A program made the position numbers and the translations under genes. Positions 17,497-29,572 of a stretch of 64,000 nucleotides of DNA are shown here, in pieces; within the stretch, counting starts at the first letter, position 1; the number at the start of each line of letters is the position of its first letter. The notes under the pieces are model-generated. The model was not told where the DNA came from. It saw nothing but the letters and a program-made list of their open reading frames with translations, and searched no databases. The stretch is from Vibrio hepatarius (lineage in GTDB: Bacteria > Pseudomonadota > Gammaproteobacteria > Enterobacterales > Vibrionaceae). Where the stretch lies: positions 1 to 64,000 of the forward strand of contig NZ_JAHKPM010000025.1 of assembly GCF_018860525.1 (NCBI RefSeq), in the 5' to 3' direction.

Positions 17497-18258
17497 ATGT
17501 TAGATATCAAAAGCATACCCGCATTCAATGATAATTACATCTGGCTGATTAAAAATAGCGATCAGCGTTGTGCTGTTGTTGACCCTGGGGATGCAGGTCC
17601 GGTAATAAAATACCTAGAGGAAAATAATCTAGCTTTAGATGCCATTCTAATTACCCATCATCACAATGACCATATTGGTGGTGTACCAGAACTTGTAAGA
17701 CGCTTCCCAAATATTGACGTAGTTGGCCCAATTAATGAACCTGTACCAACCTTAACTCATCCAGTCGAAGTCGGTGAACAAATCGAACTATTTGGTGAAA
17801 TTTTCTTGGTGCTAGGTTTAGAAGGCCATACTAAAGGGCATATTGGTTATGTAGGAGACGGTAAACTTTTTTGTGGAGATGTGATGTTCTCAGCTGGATG
17901 CGGTAGAGTATTTGAAGGCACGATGACTCAAATGCATAGCTCGTTAGACAAACTGATGGCATTACCAGAAGAAACCGAGGTCTACTGCGCTCATGAGTAT
18001 ACAGCTAGCAATATCGCCTTTGCTTTAGCGGTTGAACCGGACAACCAAGCACTCCTTAAGTATCGTGATGAAGTCAATCGTCTTAGAGCACAAAATAAGC
18101 CCACTCTACCAACCACGATTGGCAAAGAAAAACAAATCAATCCATTTGTTAGAACAGATCAACCCAGAATCATTCGCTCGGTGGCTAATCGAACACCTCA
18201 TTCAAATAGTTCACTGGCGATTTTTACTGCATTACGTGAGTGGAAGAACGAATTTTGA
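17497..18258 (+). CDS. gloB: Hydroxyacylglutathione hydrolase (glyoxalase II)
   Basis: This is 253 residues from the ATG at 17497 with GGAGAAAC upstream; an in-frame TTG at 17476 is a poorer start. It hydrolyses S-lactoylglutathione to lactate and glutathione in methylglyoxal detoxification. The metallo-beta-lactamase motif [10 protein letters not shown] is at 53-62, and GHTKGHIGY and [12 protein letters not shown] give further metal ligands. The C-terminal region with [10 protein letters not shown] binds glutathione in the family. Confidence 0.95.
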   Translation: MLDIKSIPAFNDNYIWLIKNSDQRCAVVDPGDAGPVIKYLEENNLALDAILITHHHNDHIGGVPELVRRFPNIDVVGPINEPVPTLTHPVEVGEQIELFGEIFLVLGLEGHTKGHIGYVGDGKLFCGDVMFSAGCGRVFEGTMTQMHSSLDKLMALPEETEVYCAHEYTASNIAFALAVEPDNQALLKYRDEVNRLRAQNKPTLPTTIGKEKQINPFVRTDQPRIIRSVANRTPHSNSSLAIFTALREWKNEF

Positions 18259-18328
18259 CGTGTTGTAACTTGTCAGCACCGTATTTAGACAAGTATTATC
18301 AGCAGCCAAAAAGAAAAAGGGTTGTGAA

Positions 18329-19879
18329 ATGCGAGTAAAACACAGCTGGATATTAGCTCTGCTACTGACTGGATGTCAGCTTACCCAGCAATCAGAAAAC
18401 AAAGAATTACCTTCTCAAAACACCGAAAATCTGTCTGAGCTAAATTCAAGCCACACCACAAAAAATACGAGTAGCGAATTTAGTGTATCGCCTCAATCTC
18501 AAGAGGATCTATGGCAACGCATTGCCATGCAGCTCAACTTCGCTATACCAGACGACAAAATGGTCAACTACTATCGCACTTGGTATTTAAAACATCCTGG
18601 ACACTTAAAAACGGTCTCTGAACGAGCACAACCTTTTTTATTCCTCATCACCCAAAAAATCGAGCAACGAGATCTGCCACTAGAACTCGCACTGCTACCG
18701 ATAGTAGAAAGCTCATTTGACGCTTTTGCTTATTCTCATGGAAGCGCAGCGGGTCTGTGGCAGTTTGTACCAGACACAGGGAAATATTACGGGCTCAAGC
18801 AAAATTACTGGTATGATGGACGCCGAGATGTTGCCGCTTCAACAGACGCAGCTTTAGATTACCTCACCGCACTCAATGCTCGTTTTGATGGTAACTGGTC
18901 CCATGCTATTGCAGCTTACAATAGTGGTGGTGGGAGAGTCTCTAGTGCGATTAGAAAAAACCAAAGGCTAGGTAAACCTATCGATTTTTTTTCGCTTGAC
19001 CTACCGGAAGAAACTAGTGGGTATGTTCCAAAATTATTGGCCCTAGCCGATATAATGGCCAATCAAGACAAGTATGATATTGATATCCCACCAATCGCTA
19101 ACAAACCTGCAGTTGAACTTTTTGATCCTCAGGAACAGCTTGATTTAGCAATTGCCGCTCGTTATGCCGGTATCAGCGTCAAACAAGTACAAAGTTTAAA
19201 CCCTGCTTATAATCAATGGGCTACCGCCCCAACTGGTCCACATCAATTACTCCTGCCAGTAGACACTATCGAAAAATTCAAGAGAAACATCGCCGAAAAT
19301 CGTGGAAAAGGGATGAGATTGGTGCGATATAAGGTAAAATCAGGAGATAGTCTTAGCGAGATTGCCAATCAATACAATACCACAACTAATGTCATTAAAA
19401 ATGCTAACGCCTTGACCAATGATTCTATCAGAATCGGGCAATTTTTAATGGTTCCGACATCAACCAAAGACGATAATGTCTACACACTAAGTGCAAGTAA
19501 CAGGTTAGCGAGAACCCAAGAAAAATCACGAGGTCAGTATAAGGTCACTCATACTGTTCGCTCTGGAGATAGTCTATGGAGTATCGCCAAGGCAAATAAA
19601 ATCTCTTATCAGTCTCTTGCTAAGTGGAACAGTATCGGCCCCAAAGATACCTTGCGTGTGGGCCAGAACTTGGTGATCTGGAAGAATACTTCTGACGGAG
19701 CCGTGATTCGAACCGTCTTTTACAGCGTTAAGAATGGCGACACTATCAGTGCCATCGCGAATAAGTTTCGGGTCAAGTCGAATGATATTGTCAAATGGAA
19801 CCAATTAAGTAAACAGAAGTATTTACAACCCGGTCAAAAGCTAAAATTATACGTAGATGTCACCAAAGTCAGTGTTTAG
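18329..19879 (+). CDS. mltD: Membrane-bound lytic murein transglycosylase D
   Basis: This 516-residue lipoprotein has the lipobox LLTGC with Cys16 as the lipid attachment site. A lytic transglycosylase domain follows, with the catalytic Glu near residue 127 (LPIVESSFD) and the GSAAGLWQFVPDTG and AIAAYNSGGGRV motifs. Three LysM peptidoglycan-binding repeats start near residues 333, 406 and 464 (each with SGD/NGD-S/T-L/I-x-x-IA). It cleaves the glycan strand to anhydromuropeptides at the inner face of the outer membrane. It converges with the next gene with only 9 bases between. Confidence 0.95.
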   Translation: MRVKHSWILALLLTGCQLTQQSENKELPSQNTENLSELNSSHTTKNTSSEFSVSPQSQEDLWQRIAMQLNFAIPDDKMVNYYRTWYLKHPGHLKTVSERAQPFLFLITQKIEQRDLPLELALLPIVESSFDAFAYSHGSAAGLWQFVPDTGKYYGLKQNYWYDGRRDVAASTDAALDYLTALNARFDGNWSHAIAAYNSGGGRVSSAIRKNQRLGKPIDFFSLDLPEETSGYVPKLLALADIMANQDKYDIDIPPIANKPAVELFDPQEQLDLAIAARYAGISVKQVQSLNPAYNQWATAPTGPHQLLLPVDTIEKFKRNIAENRGKGMRLVRYKVKSGDSLSEIANQYNTTTNVIKNANALTNDSIRIGQFLMVPTSTKDDNVYTLSASNRLARTQEKSRGQYKVTHTVRSGDSLWSIAKANKISYQSLAKWNSIGPKDTLRVGQNLVIWKNTSDGAVIRTVFYSVKNGDTISAIANKFRVKSNDIVKWNQLSKQKYLQPGQKLKLYVDVTKVSV

Positions 19880-19888
19880 GCTTTTGAC

Positions 19889-20761
19889 TCACGGTGAAGG
19901 TTGAATCGTTTCAGGATTTATTAACTCAAAAAATACTTCGATAGGGTTATGATCAGAAGCATCCGATGGCGATGCTTCTGCTCTAAGCAACTTTAATCCC
20001 CGATAGAATACATGATCAAGTGCATACCCAGTAACAAACTGACTTCGATTATCTGGAGAATAATCGACTTCCTTGAGGTCTAACTTATTAAGAGCTTTCT
20101 CAACGACAGCAATCCGAGTCTCACTCCAACTATTAAAGTCACCAGCGACAATAATGGGGCCACGATGCAACTCAATTAAATCTGTCAGTGTATCAAGTTG
20201 CCTCTGATACTCGCGAGTACCGTAGGTAAAATTCACTGCATGGATATTAATAACGGCTAATAGTTCACCATTAGAAAGACGATAATTAGTATAAAGTGCT
20301 GACTTGGGTAGGCGAAGCCAAGGCTCTAACTCGGTAAAAGCACATGCTTTTTGAGGTATAGCTTTCGACAAGCTGAGCACTCCAACACTGGTATTAAAAA
20401 TCTCAAATGCGTCAACTTGATAAGCATTCCACTGTTGAGATTTCAACCAATCTTTTAGATCCGAGGTAAGACTAGATTCTTGAAGCAATACTAATTGTTT
20501 ATTCTGGGTATAAGATTGCAAACTTTGCTGCCAATTATCTTTATTTTGCTTGTAAATGTTCCACACTAACAAACTTAATTGGCCTTTATCGTCAAGTATA
20601 CTGCCCGATGATATTTCAACACAATATGGAGAAAATGCTTCACTTGACGGTGATATTAGAGCAATTTGTGGCTGACTGGGCAGAAAAAAGACCGTATTGA
20701 ATCCTATAATCCCACCCAAGACTACGGCCAATAGACCAAGTAGAAGCCACTTGCTTTTCAT
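19889..20761 (-). CDS. yafD: Endonuclease/exonuclease/phosphatase-family protein, YafD type
   Basis: This 290-residue protein has an N-terminal hydrophobic anchor (WLLLGLLAVVLGGIIGF). Motifs of the EEP superfamily then follow in order: LSLLVWNIYK, LLQESSL (catalytic Glu), VINIHAVNF, IIVAGDFNSW (Asp and Asn), ALDHVFYRGL and SDASDHNPIEV (Asp-His). E. coli yafD lies at the same place near mltD. The substrate is not known. It may cut nucleic acid or a phosphodiester at the membrane. Confidence 0.8.
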   Translation of the reverse strand: MKSKWLLLGLLAVVLGGIIGFNTVFFLPSQPQIALISPSSEAFSPYCVEISSGSILDDKGQLSLLVWNIYKQNKDNWQQSLQSYTQNKQLVLLQESSLTSDLKDWLKSQQWNAYQVDAFEIFNTSVGVLSLSKAIPQKACAFTELEPWLRLPKSALYTNYRLSNGELLAVINIHAVNFTYGTREYQRQLDTLTDLIELHRGPIIVAGDFNSWSETRIAVVEKALNKLDLKEVDYSPDNRSQFVTGYALDHVFYRGLKLLRAEASPSDASDHNPIEVFFELINPETIQPSP

Positions 20762-20790
20762 TCAATTCTCCACCAGTAGATCAATCAAGG

Positions 20791-21138
<348 letters not shown>

Positions 21139-21308
21139 TTAATCTTCAAAAGCTGGTGCCATTATCCCATGCTCAACAAACAATAAAAAGCCCAAGCAAC
21201 TCAAGTCTACACACCTTATTATATGTTTGCTTACCTTAAATACAGGTGTAAACAAATAAAAAAGGGAAAGACTATTATTGCTCGGGCCAATAGTACCTTT
21301 AGATCAAC

Positions 21309-21623
21309 CTACTTTAAACTTGAGTAATACGCCGCTAGGTTTTCAATATCAGCATCACTTAACATAGCAGCCTGAGCCTGCATTACTACCGCTAAACCGC
21401 CATTACGCTGCTTCGCTTTATAGGCTTTAACTGATGAGATAATATACTGCTCATTCTGTCCTTTAAGGTTTGGATAGCCTGGGATGACAGCAATACCATC
21501 AGCGCCATGACAAGCAGCACAGACTGCCGACTTAGTTTTACCCGCGGCTATATCACCAGCTGCGATGGCTGTTCCAGCGATTAGACTCGCCCCAATAACG
21601 ATTCCAGTTACCATTTTATTCAT
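21309..21623 (-). CDS. Small periplasmic c-type cytochrome
   Basis: This 104-residue protein has a signal peptide (about 1-22, ending AIA-AG), one haem-binding motif CAACH (Cys35, Cys38, His39) and a likely distal Met in [14 protein letters not shown]. The pattern of [22 protein letters not shown] and [13 protein letters not shown] is that of class I cytochromes of the c4/c553 type. It would carry electrons in the periplasm. The partner oxidase or reductase is not in the window. Confidence 0.88.
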   Translation of the reverse strand: MNKMVTGIVIGASLIAGTAIAAGDIAAGKTKSAVCAACHGADGIAVIPGYPNLKGQNEQYIISSVKAYKAKQRNGGLAVVMQAQAAMLSDADIENLAAYYSSLK

Positions 21624-21675
21624 TGCGCTTCCTTATTATATTCACTATTTTCATGTGATTTTATGTAAATAATAG

Positions 21676-22995
21676 TTACACATCTGGTACGGATTTATCC
21701 CAAACAAGTTCACAATCTTGGCCAACAAAATCAGAATCAATAAAGACTCCAGCAACAGCTACCACTTGATCACCACACATAAGAATCGGCACCCTACGCC
21801 TCATCCAACTCGGTATACCATATTCTTGAAATAGTTTTTTTAGTTTTCGACTATGGCCACGATCTGAAGGTGTCGCGCTTAAACCTTGTGGCTGAAAAAT
21901 AACGCTGAGAGGAGCACCAGCGAGCGCTACTTTAGATAAAGCTCCAGTATCACTATGTTGTAACTTCAATTCCCCTAAATTTTCGGGTAAGGCTACTACA
22001 ACATCAAATTGAATATCATGCTGCCAATATGATAAGTCTTGCCATTGTTTAACTAAATATAGTCGACCATCAAAACGACGAACCTGCCCATCAGGTAAAG
22101 ATATCATCGGATTGGCATCATTTCGACTTAGTGCAACCTCAAGCCAAATTTTAATTAGCACATCACGATTTGGCATCTTGGCTTGCTGGGTACCAAACCA
22201 CATTCTTAAAATTCGGCTTCGCATTAATGGGGACATATTCAACAATACAGCAATTTCTATACTTCCATCTTGATACAAAGCGCGATTTAAATGCTCAGAT
22301 AAAAGCTCATCCAGTAGTGCTTCTTGTTCAGCACAAAGCTCAGTGCTGCGCTGCACAGATTGAGCAAAATGAGGCCAACGTTCATTGAGAGTCGGGAGGA
22401 CTTTGTGACGGAGGAAATTGCGATCAAAACGAGTATCTTGATTACTTTCATCTTCCACCCAATGTAAATTATGCTTGTATGCATAATCCTCTATATCCAC
22501 TCTCCTTACATCTAACATAGGACGAACTAGCTTAGCTTTACCATAGGGAGTGTATTTGGCCATCGAGGATAGTCCCTTAGGGCCACTACCGCGCTTTAAC
22601 GCCAGAAGAAAAGTTTCTACTTGATCATCTCGATGCTGACCAGTTAACAGTAGATCTCCACAGTTCAAGTGTGCCTCTAGCGCTTGATATCGAGCTTCTC
22701 GTGCACTCTCTTCTACACTTTTACCTTTTTTCTCTAGTCTGACTTGCTCTAAGTAAAAAGAGATCCCTTCTTCAAGGCACCATTGACGACACTGATCAGC
22801 CCATTGGTCGGCATTACTACTCAAACCATGATGGACGTGCACCGCCAGACAAGGCCGGTGAAATTCATTTTGATACTTAGTCGCTAATGCAAGTAACACT
22901 CTAGAGTCAACCCCGCCACTCAAAGCAATGACCAGACGACTGTTTGGCTGTACGTATTGTTGAATCACCGACAAAAAATTCTGATATAAGTCCAT
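21676..22995 (-). CDS. tilS: tRNA(Ile)-lysidine synthetase
   Basis: This is 439 residues from the ATG at 22995 (MDLYQNF). In-frame ATG 23022 and a start at 23034 are also possible, and none has a clear ribosome-binding site. It attaches lysine to C34 of the minor isoleucine tRNA, changing its codon and amino acid identity. The PP-loop SGGVDS is at 26-31, HHG and GQHRDDQVETFLLALKRGSG follow, and the C-terminal domain is present. E. coli TilS has 432 residues. As in E. coli it lies just after accA on the same strand, here separated by a terminator. Confidence 0.92.
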   Translation of the reverse strand: MDLYQNFLSVIQQYVQPNSRLVIALSGGVDSRVLLALATKYQNEFHRPCLAVHVHHGLSSNADQWADQCRQWCLEEGISFYLEQVRLEKKGKSVEESAREARYQALEAHLNCGDLLLTGQHRDDQVETFLLALKRGSGPKGLSSMAKYTPYGKAKLVRPMLDVRRVDIEDYAYKHNLHWVEDESNQDTRFDRNFLRHKVLPTLNERWPHFAQSVQRSTELCAEQEALLDELLSEHLNRALYQDGSIEIAVLLNMSPLMRSRILRMWFGTQQAKMPNRDVLIKIWLEVALSRNDANPMISLPDGQVRRFDGRLYLVKQWQDLSYWQHDIQFDVVVALPENLGELKLQHSDTGALSKVALAGAPLSVIFQPQGLSATPSDRGHSRKLKKLFQEYGIPSWMRRRVPILMCGDQVVAVAGVFIDSDFVGQDCELVWDKSVPDV

Positions 22996-23103
22996 AAAAA
23001 CAGTTTTATTGCAAAAAGTCATGACCACTAACAAAGCCCGCAGACCTGTTACCGAAAGTGTCAGCTCAACAAGTCACTATACACTAGTCTAACATCCCCA
23101 ATA

Positions 23104-23131
23104 AAAAAGGCCGAACCCAGTTCAGCCTTTT
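23104..23131 (-). terminator. Terminator after accA
   Basis: A stem of about 11 bases (AAAGGCTGAAC with GTTCGGCCTTT on the minus strand, one G-U pair) has a 3-base loop and is followed by TTT. It lies 18 bases after the accA stop and marks the end of the long core cluster. Confidence 0.8.
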
Positions 23132-23148
23132 ATTTCGAGCATTACTGG

Positions 23149-24108
23149 TTAGCAATAACCGTAATTCATTAGACGTTGGTAACGACGCTCAAGTAACGTA
23201 TTATTATCAAATTGCTGTAACTCGTTCAATTGTCTCAGCAGAGTCGCCTTCATGTTTTCAGCCATTTTGACATGGTCACGATGCGCTCCACCCAATGGCT
23301 CTTCAATGATTTCATCAATAAGTTCGAGTTCTTTCAAGCGTGGAGCAATAAGGCCCATTGCTTCAGCAGCTTGAGGAGCTTTATCTGAATCTCTCCATAA
23401 GATTGACGCACAACCTTCAGGTGAAATAACAGAATAAGTAGAGTACTGCAGCATATTTACGTAGTCACCTACACCAATAGCAAGTGCACCACCTGAACCA
23501 CCTTCACCCACGACATTACAAATTACTGGAACTTTAAGCCCTGACATCACTTTCAAGTTTTTCGCAATAGCTTCAGACTGACCACGTTCTTCTGCCCCTA
23601 CTCCAGGGTATGCACCAGCAGTATCAATAAAGGTGATGATAGGCATATTGAATCGTTCCGCCGTTTCCATAAGGCGAAGCGCTTTACGATACCCTTCTGG
23701 CTTTGGCATTCCAAAATTACGCTTCACTTTCTCTTTAGTTTCACGACCTTTTTGGTGACCAATAATCATGACTGGACGACCATCTATACGCGCCATACCA
23801 CCAACGATAGCTTTATCATCCGCATAAGCACGATCACCAGCCAACTCTTCAAACTCAGTAAATACATGCTCAATATAATTCAGCGTGTACGGACGTAAAG
23901 GGTGGCGAGCTAACTGAGCCGTTTCCCATGCACCAAGATCACTGAAAGTTTTCTTTTTAAGTTCTAAGCTTTTCTTTTCTAACTGCTCAATCTCTTTTTC
24001 CAGATCAACACCAGAATCTCCACCATGGCGAGAAACACTTCTAAGTGCTTCAATCTTGGCTTCTAATTCAGCAATAGGCTTTTCAAATTCTAAAAAGTTC
24101 AGGCTCAT
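23149..24108 (-). CDS. accA: Acetyl-CoA carboxylase carboxyltransferase subunit alpha
   Basis: This 319-residue protein (same length as E. coli AccA) forms, with AccD, the carboxyltransferase that makes malonyl-CoA for fatty acid synthesis. Visible marks are the helical N-terminus [57 protein letters not shown] and [15 protein letters not shown], which forms the oxyanion-type pocket. It is the last gene of the cluster, 37 bases after dnaE, as in E. coli. Confidence 0.97.
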   Translation of the reverse strand: MSLNFLEFEKPIAELEAKIEALRSVSRHGGDSGVDLEKEIEQLEKKSLELKKKTFSDLGAWETAQLARHPLRPYTLNYIEHVFTEFEELAGDRAYADDKAIVGGMARIDGRPVMIIGHQKGRETKEKVKRNFGMPKPEGYRKALRLMETAERFNMPIITFIDTAGAYPGVGAEERGQSEAIAKNLKVMSGLKVPVICNVVGEGGSGGALAIGVGDYVNMLQYSTYSVISPEGCASILWRDSDKAPQAAEAMGLIAPRLKELELIDEIIEEPLGGAHRDHVKMAENMKATLLRQLNELQQFDNNTLLERRYQRLMNYGYC

Positions 24109-24145
24109 CTATAGATCCTTTCTTATTCGGCATGGTTTGCCGAAC

Positions 24146-27100
24146 TTAGTTAAATTCGAGCTCTACTTGGTTTTTACCAAGCAGCTGTTTCAAATTGTCT
24201 ATTAATTCATCACTTGGCGTCACACGCCATTCCGTACCTAACGTCAAGCAAGCTCTTGCATCGCTGCGCTGGTAATATATGTCGACAGGAACACTTCCCG
24301 CCTTATAAGGCTCTAATATGTTACTAAAGCGCTCAAAAAATTGCTCGTCGATCTGAGACTCTTCCATAATTATCGACAATCCTCGTGCGTATTTTTCACG
24401 CGCCGCACCAAGATCCATGATCTCACGTGCCATCATTTTAAGGCCACCATTGAAATCATCAAAGCTGACCTGTCCTGACACAACCAAAATTCTGTCTTGC
24501 TCAAGCAGTTCAGCGTAACGCTCAAGCGCATCAGAAAATAGCATAACTTCCATACGACCACTTCGATCATCGAGAGTCATAAGACCAATTCGACTACCAC
24601 GTTTTGTCGTCATGACTCTGGCTGCTATGACTAAACCAGCAATCGTGACACTTTGATCTCGCCTGGTAGGCGTCGCGTCTTTCAATCGACAACTGGTATA
24701 TTTACCTAATTCCTTTATGTAAGCGTTAATAGGATGTCCAGTTAGATAGAGGCCTAGTGTATCACGTTCTCCCTCTAGCCAAATTTTTTCTGGCCAAGCT
24801 GGCACCTTAGTATATTTGTGCTCAACTTCTTCAGGGGCCTGGGTAAGCACACCAAATAAATCACTCTGTCCAAATGCTTCTGCTTGATGATGTTGACTTG
24901 CTGCTTTTACAGCATCATCTAAAGACGCCATCATGGCCGCACGGTGAGGTCCCAACCTATCAAGTGCACCAGAATAAATTAACTTCTCGATAACACGTTT
25001 ATTGACTTTTTTAAGGTCAATTCTTGCACAGAAATCAAATAAGTCTTTAAAGTAACCGCCGTTATTGCGCGCTTCAAGAATGACTTCAATGGGCCCTTCC
25101 CCAACTCCTTTAATCGCACCAATACCGTAGACAATTGCGCCACCTTCATCCACATTAAATCGGTACAATCCCGAATTAATGTCTGGCGGCAACACTTTAA
25201 GCTTCATGCGTAAGCATTCATCGACCAAACCAACCACTTTCTCGGTATTATCCATATCAGCTGTCATCACAGCAGCCATAAATTCTGCTGGATAGTGCTT
25301 TTTCAACCACAGTGTTTGATAGGAAACCAAAGCATAAGCTGCTGAGTGAGACTTATTGAATCCATAACCTGCAAATTTCTCCACTAAATCGAAGATTTTC
25401 ATCGCAAGTTCGCCATCTACACCATTTTTAATAGCACCATCTTCAAACACAGCACGTTGCTTAGCCATTTCTTCAGGCTTTTTCTTACCCATAGCACGGC
25501 GCAACATATCAGCTCCGCCTAAAGTATACCCGGCCAATATCTGAGCAATCTGCATGACTTGTTCTTGGTATAAGATAATGCCATACGTAGGTTCAAGTGT
25601 TTCTTTAAGTGATTCATGCTGCCAGGTTTCATCTGGGTAAGAAATAGCTTCTCGGCCATGTTTTCTATCAATGAAGTTGTCTACCATTCCCGATTGAAGT
25701 GGGCCGGGTCGAAATAGAGCTACCAAAGCAATAATGTCTTCAAAACAGTCTGGCTTAAGGCGTTTAATAAGCTCTTTCATCCCACGGGATTCAAGCTGGA
25801 ATACCGCCGTTGTTTCAGCATTTTGTAGTAACTTAAAAGACGCAGCATCATCAAGAGGAATCGACTCGATTCGAATTGGGGTCTCGCCTTGCTTTTCAAG
25901 CCTGGGGTTAATTAATCCTAGTGCCCAATCAATAATGGTAAGTGTACGTAAACCAAGGAAGTCAAATTTTACTAAACCTGCAGTTTCTACATCATTTTTA
26001 TCAAACTGGGTAACTGGAAAGTGACCTTCCGCATCAGCATGTATAGGGGCAAAATCTGTAATGGTAGTGGGGGAGATAACCACTCCTCCCGCATGCTTAC
26101 CTGCATTACGTGTACAACCTTCCAGAATACGGCACATGTCAATCAGTTCTTTTACCTCCTCATCAGCTTCATAAAGATCGGCCAATGCAGGCTCAGCTTT
26201 AAACGCTTTTTCCAGTGTCATGCCTGGATCTGGAGGCACCATTTTTGAAATTCGATCAACAAAACCAAATGGGTGTCCGAGTACGCGCCCGACGTCGCGA
26301 ATAACCGCTTTTGCAGCCATAGTACCGAATGTAATAATCTGAGAGACTGCATCCCTCCCATACATTTCAGCAACATGCTCAATAACTTGATCGCGTTTAT
26401 CCATACAAAAATCGACATCAAAGTCAGGCATAGAAATACGTTCTGGGTTTAGAAAACGCTCAAATAATAAATCATATGCCAAAGGGTCAAGATCGGTAAT
26501 CTTAAGCGCGTAAGCAACTAAAGAACCAGCACCAGAACCTCGACCTGGTCCAACAGGAATATCATTGTCTTTAGACCATTGAATAAACTCCATAACGATC
26601 AGGAAGTAACCTGGAAAGCCCATATTATTTATGACTTCAAGTTCTATTTTTAGCCGCTCATCATATTCAGACCGACGTCTTACTCGCACCTTCTCATCAG
26701 GAAAAAGAAACTCTAAGCGATCTTCTAAACCTTCTTGCGATTTCTTAACCAGAAACTCCGTTTCTTCCATGCCATCTGTTGGGAAAGCCGGTAAGAAATA
26801 CTCCCCTAAACGCACAGTGACATTACAACGCTTGGCAATTTCAACACTATTTACAAGTGCTTCAGGAATGTCGGCAAAAAGCTCGCACATTTCTTCTTCA
26901 CTGCGCAAATATTGCTGAGCACTATATTTCTTAGGCCGTCGCGGATCATCTAATGTATAACCATCATGTATCGCAACACGAATTTCATGAGCTTCAAAGG
27001 TCGATTCATCTAAAATCACGACATCATTAGTTGCGACTACCGGAAGTTGCTCAAGCTCCGCAAAATCAAGAGCAAAATGTAGATATGTCTCTTCATCAGC

Positions 27101-27625
27101 TCTGCCCGTGCGTGTCAGCTCAAGAAAAAAACGTTCAGGAAAATGCTGGCGATAAAAATCGGCGCAATGCTGAGCAGCCCTTCTATTTCCTTTTAATAAA
27201 GCTCTTCCAATCTCACCATTGACTCCACCTGATAAAATGATCAGTCCTGAAGAGAATTCTACCAACCAGTCTTTATCAATCACAACCTGGTGCTGCACAT
27301 GTCCCCGTAAATAGGCTTTGGATATAAGAAGCGTTAGGTTTTTATACCCTTGATTATCAGACGCCAATATAGTTAACCGAGTTAACTCTTCCCCAAACTC
27401 CACCGACTGCATGACAAAGTCAGCACCAATTATCGGTTTAACTCCACACCCATGAGCGGTTGTATAAAACTTTACCAATCCACATAAATTGGTAAAGTCT
27501 GTCAGCGCAACAGCTGGCATTCCCATTTTCGCAACTTCTTTAACCAGAGGAGAAACCTTAGAAAGGCCATCAATCATGGAAAAGTCACTATGGACTCTGA
27601 GGTGAATAAATTTAGGATCTGACAT
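24146..27625 (-). CDS. dnaE: DNA polymerase III alpha subunit
   Basis: This is 1159 residues from the ATG at 27625 ([16 protein letters not shown]), matching the 1160 of E. coli; an upstream in-frame start at 27664 is less likely. It is the replicative polymerase. The order is an N-terminal PHP domain ([13 protein letters not shown]), the polymerase palm with the catalytic Asp pair in [13 protein letters not shown] near residue 400, [13 protein letters not shown], the fingers, the tandem helix-hairpin-helix region, and an OB fold near 980-1070 ([19 protein letters not shown]). The clamp-binding QSDLF is near 920 (E. coli: QADMF). Partner dnaQ is also in this window. Confidence 0.98.
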   Translation of the reverse strand: MSDPKFIHLRVHSDFSMIDGLSKVSPLVKEVAKMGMPAVALTDFTNLCGLVKFYTTAHGCGVKPIIGADFVMQSVEFGEELTRLTILASDNQGYKNLTLLISKAYLRGHVQHQVVIDKDWLVEFSSGLIILSGGVNGEIGRALLKGNRRAAQHCADFYRQHFPERFFLELTRTGRADEETYLHFALDFAELEQLPVVATNDVVILDESTFEAHEIRVAIHDGYTLDDPRRPKKYSAQQYLRSEEEMCELFADIPEALVNSVEIAKRCNVTVRLGEYFLPAFPTDGMEETEFLVKKSQEGLEDRLEFLFPDEKVRVRRRSEYDERLKIELEVINNMGFPGYFLIVMEFIQWSKDNDIPVGPGRGSGAGSLVAYALKITDLDPLAYDLLFERFLNPERISMPDFDVDFCMDKRDQVIEHVAEMYGRDAVSQIITFGTMAAKAVIRDVGRVLGHPFGFVDRISKMVPPDPGMTLEKAFKAEPALADLYEADEEVKELIDMCRILEGCTRNAGKHAGGVVISPTTITDFAPIHADAEGHFPVTQFDKNDVETAGLVKFDFLGLRTLTIIDWALGLINPRLEKQGETPIRIESIPLDDAASFKLLQNAETTAVFQLESRGMKELIKRLKPDCFEDIIALVALFRPGPLQSGMVDNFIDRKHGREAISYPDETWQHESLKETLEPTYGIILYQEQVMQIAQILAGYTLGGADMLRRAMGKKKPEEMAKQRAVFEDGAIKNGVDGELAMKIFDLVEKFAGYGFNKSHSAAYALVSYQTLWLKKHYPAEFMAAVMTADMDNTEKVVGLVDECLRMKLKVLPPDINSGLYRFNVDEGGAIVYGIGAIKGVGEGPIEVILEARNNGGYFKDLFDFCARIDLKKVNKRVIEKLIYSGALDRLGPHRAAMMASLDDAVKAASQHHQAEAFGQSDLFGVLTQAPEEVEHKYTKVPAWPEKIWLEGERDTLGLYLTGHPINAYIKELGKYTSCRLKDATPTRRDQSVTIAGLVIAARVMTTKRGSRIGLMTLDDRSGRMEVMLFSDALERYAELLEQDRILVVSGQVSFDDFNGGLKMMAREIMDLGAAREKYARGLSIIMEESQIDEQFFERFSNILEPYKAGSVPVDIYYQRSDARACLTLGTEWRVTPSDELIDNLKQLLGKNQVELEFN

Positions 27626-27724
27626 TAATATTCCAAATATTATGCTGAGACTGTGGGTACGCAAGGTTATTTTACGTGATATAGCGTTTTAGATATACCC
27701 TAGCCAACTGGGTATTGATATGAT

Positions 27725-28342
27725 CTAAACTAAACCCAAGGCTTTCTTTACTGGCTTAAAACTTCTCCGATGCTGTTCGATGACACCATATTTATCAATA
27801 GCCTCAAAATGCGCCTTAGTCGGGTACCCCTTGTGTTTTGCAAAACCAAACTCAGGGTGAAGCTTATCGAGTTCTTCCATTTCCTGATCACGAATTACCT
27901 TTGCAATAATAGATGCAGCACTAATTTCAGCAACACGCATATCACCTTTAACCACAGCTTGAGCATCCATAGTCAACGGTGGTATGCGATTTCCATCAAT
28001 CAGAGCTAAATCTGGTATAACATTCAAACTTTCTATCGCTCTTTGCATCGCAATCATAGTCGCGTTGAGGATATTATGCTCATCTATTTCTTCATGGGAG
28101 CAGCGCCCAACACCCCAAGCCAAAGATTTATCCAAAATTTCAGAAAAAAGTGCCAAGCGTTTTTTTTCTGTCAATTTTTTCGAATCATTTAAGCCCTCGA
28201 TTGGTTGATTTGGGTCAAGGATAACGGCTGCTGTAACCACATCACCAACTAAAGGCCCTCGACCTACTTCGTCAACACCAGCAATGACTTGATAGCCAGC
28301 AGGGTATTCAAACTGGGGTAGATTTTTATTTTTCTCAGCCAC
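27725..28342 (-). CDS. rnhB: Ribonuclease HII
   Basis: This 205-residue enzyme nicks DNA at embedded ribonucleotides. [19 protein letters not shown] gives catalytic Asp24 and Glu25, and ALIDGN and [17 protein letters not shown] supply the rest of the site. The start is GTG at 28342, and its first base is the last base of the lpxB stop codon (TAGTG), so translation is probably coupled to lpxB. It sits between lpxB and dnaE as in E. coli. Confidence 0.95.
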   Translation of the reverse strand: MAEKNKNLPQFEYPAGYQVIAGVDEVGRGPLVGDVVTAAVILDPNQPIEGLNDSKKLTEKKRLALFSEILDKSLAWGVGRCSHEEIDEHNILNATMIAMQRAIESLNVIPDLALIDGNRIPPLTMDAQAVVKGDMRVAEISAASIIAKVIRDQEMEELDKLHPEFGFAKHKGYPTKAHFEAIDKYGVIEQHRRSFKPVKKALGLV

Positions 28343-29487
28343 TATGACAACCTACCTACTAGTTTTAATACCGCATCAGCCGCCTGAGTATCTGCACCTT
28401 TACGAATCCAATTATGCATTTGAGCAAATTTTTCAATCATTTTCTCACCCCGAGCAGTGAATAATTTCTCCACTTCTACTTCAAGGGCTTCTGGAGTACA
28501 AGCTTCTTGAAGTAACTCTGTCACTAACGCTTCATCTGCAAGAATATTAGGCAAAGAAACATATTTAGTTTTAACCATACACCTAGCAAGAAAGGCGGTA
28601 AAACCATTAACACGGTACCCAACAACCATAGGGCGTTTAAGCAACATACATTCAAGTGCGACAGTACCAGATGCTAGCATTACCGCATCTGATGCCGTAA
28701 TCACATTACGAGCAGTGTCGTTGACTAGTCTAAAATCCAGCTCAGGAGCAAGAGTCTGCCAAGCCTGCTCAAATTGCTCTCGACGCTTTTCATTGACTAA
28801 AGCGACAACAAAGCCCAACTCAGGATTTTTTTTATTCAGACGTTTACACGCCTCAATAAAAGGTCCAGCAAGCATCTTAAGTTCATTTCCCCTGCTTCCT
28901 GGTAACACGGCAAGCCACTTTTTATCTTGTTCAAGCTTCAGGACATCACGAGCTGGTGCCTTTGGTGATTCAAGCGGGATAGAATCAGCTAAAGTATGTC
29001 CGATAAATTCACATGGAACTTGGTATTTATCGTAAAAGTCTTTTTCAAATGGCAAAAATGCCAACACTAAATTAGTGGCTGCTTCAATTTTAAAAATGCG
29101 TTTCTGACGCCAAGCCCAAACTGAGGGACTAACGTAATGAACCGTTTTGATACCCGCATTTTTTAAATCAAACTCCAGTCGTAGATTAAAATCGGGAGCA
29201 TCAATACCGACAAATACATCAGGTGGATTTTTAGTAAAATAACGCACCAATTCAGCTTTTACCTTAAACAAACGTGGTAATCGTCCAAGTACTTCAACTA
29301 AGCCCATCACCGCAAGCTCTTCCATGTCAAATAAGGATTCACAACCTTGTGACATCATTTTAGGGCCACCAATGCCAACAAATTCAGCATTTGGGTAGCT
29401 TTTCTTAATCGCCTTTATCAAGCCTTCACCCAATGTATCTCCTGAAAGTTCTCCGGCAACAATGCCAATACGCAGTGGTTTTTCCAT
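28342..29487 (-). CDS. lpxB: Lipid-A-disaccharide synthase
   Basis: This 381-residue GT19 glycosyltransferase joins UDP-2,3-diacylglucosamine and lipid X into the lipid A disaccharide at the inner membrane. [16 protein letters not shown] (about 9-24), [46 protein letters not shown] and [20 protein letters not shown] are family signatures. It overlaps rnhB by one base at its end. Upstream, 85 bases containing a strong hairpin separate it from lpxA. Confidence 0.97.
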   Translation of the reverse strand: MEKPLRIGIVAGELSGDTLGEGLIKAIKKSYPNAEFVGIGGPKMMSQGCESLFDMEELAVMGLVEVLGRLPRLFKVKAELVRYFTKNPPDVFVGIDAPDFNLRLEFDLKNAGIKTVHYVSPSVWAWRQKRIFKIEAATNLVLAFLPFEKDFYDKYQVPCEFIGHTLADSIPLESPKAPARDVLKLEQDKKWLAVLPGSRGNELKMLAGPFIEACKRLNKKNPELGFVVALVNEKRREQFEQAWQTLAPELDFRLVNDTARNVITASDAVMLASGTVALECMLLKRPMVVGYRVNGFTAFLARCMVKTKYVSLPNILADEALVTELLQEACTPEALEVEVEKLFTARGEKMIEKFAQMHNWIRKGADTQAADAVLKLVGRLS

Positions 29488-29520
29488 TACTGAATTACCT
29501 TTCTTAATGCCATAAACGTA

Positions 29521-29553
29521 AAAAAGATCGCAACAAGCCTGTGCGATCTTTTT
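29521..29553 (-). terminator. Intrinsic terminator or attenuator between lpxA and lpxB
   Basis: A perfect 11-base stem AAAAAGATCGC/GCGATCTTTTT has an 11-base loop, so the minus-strand RNA ends in a U-run. It lies between lpxA and lpxB, which are adjacent and overlapping in E. coli. It probably lowers lpxB-rnhB-dnaE-accA expression relative to lpxA unless a second promoter lies downstream. Confidence 0.8.
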
Positions 29554-29572
29554 CTAAACACGCTGAGCTTAC

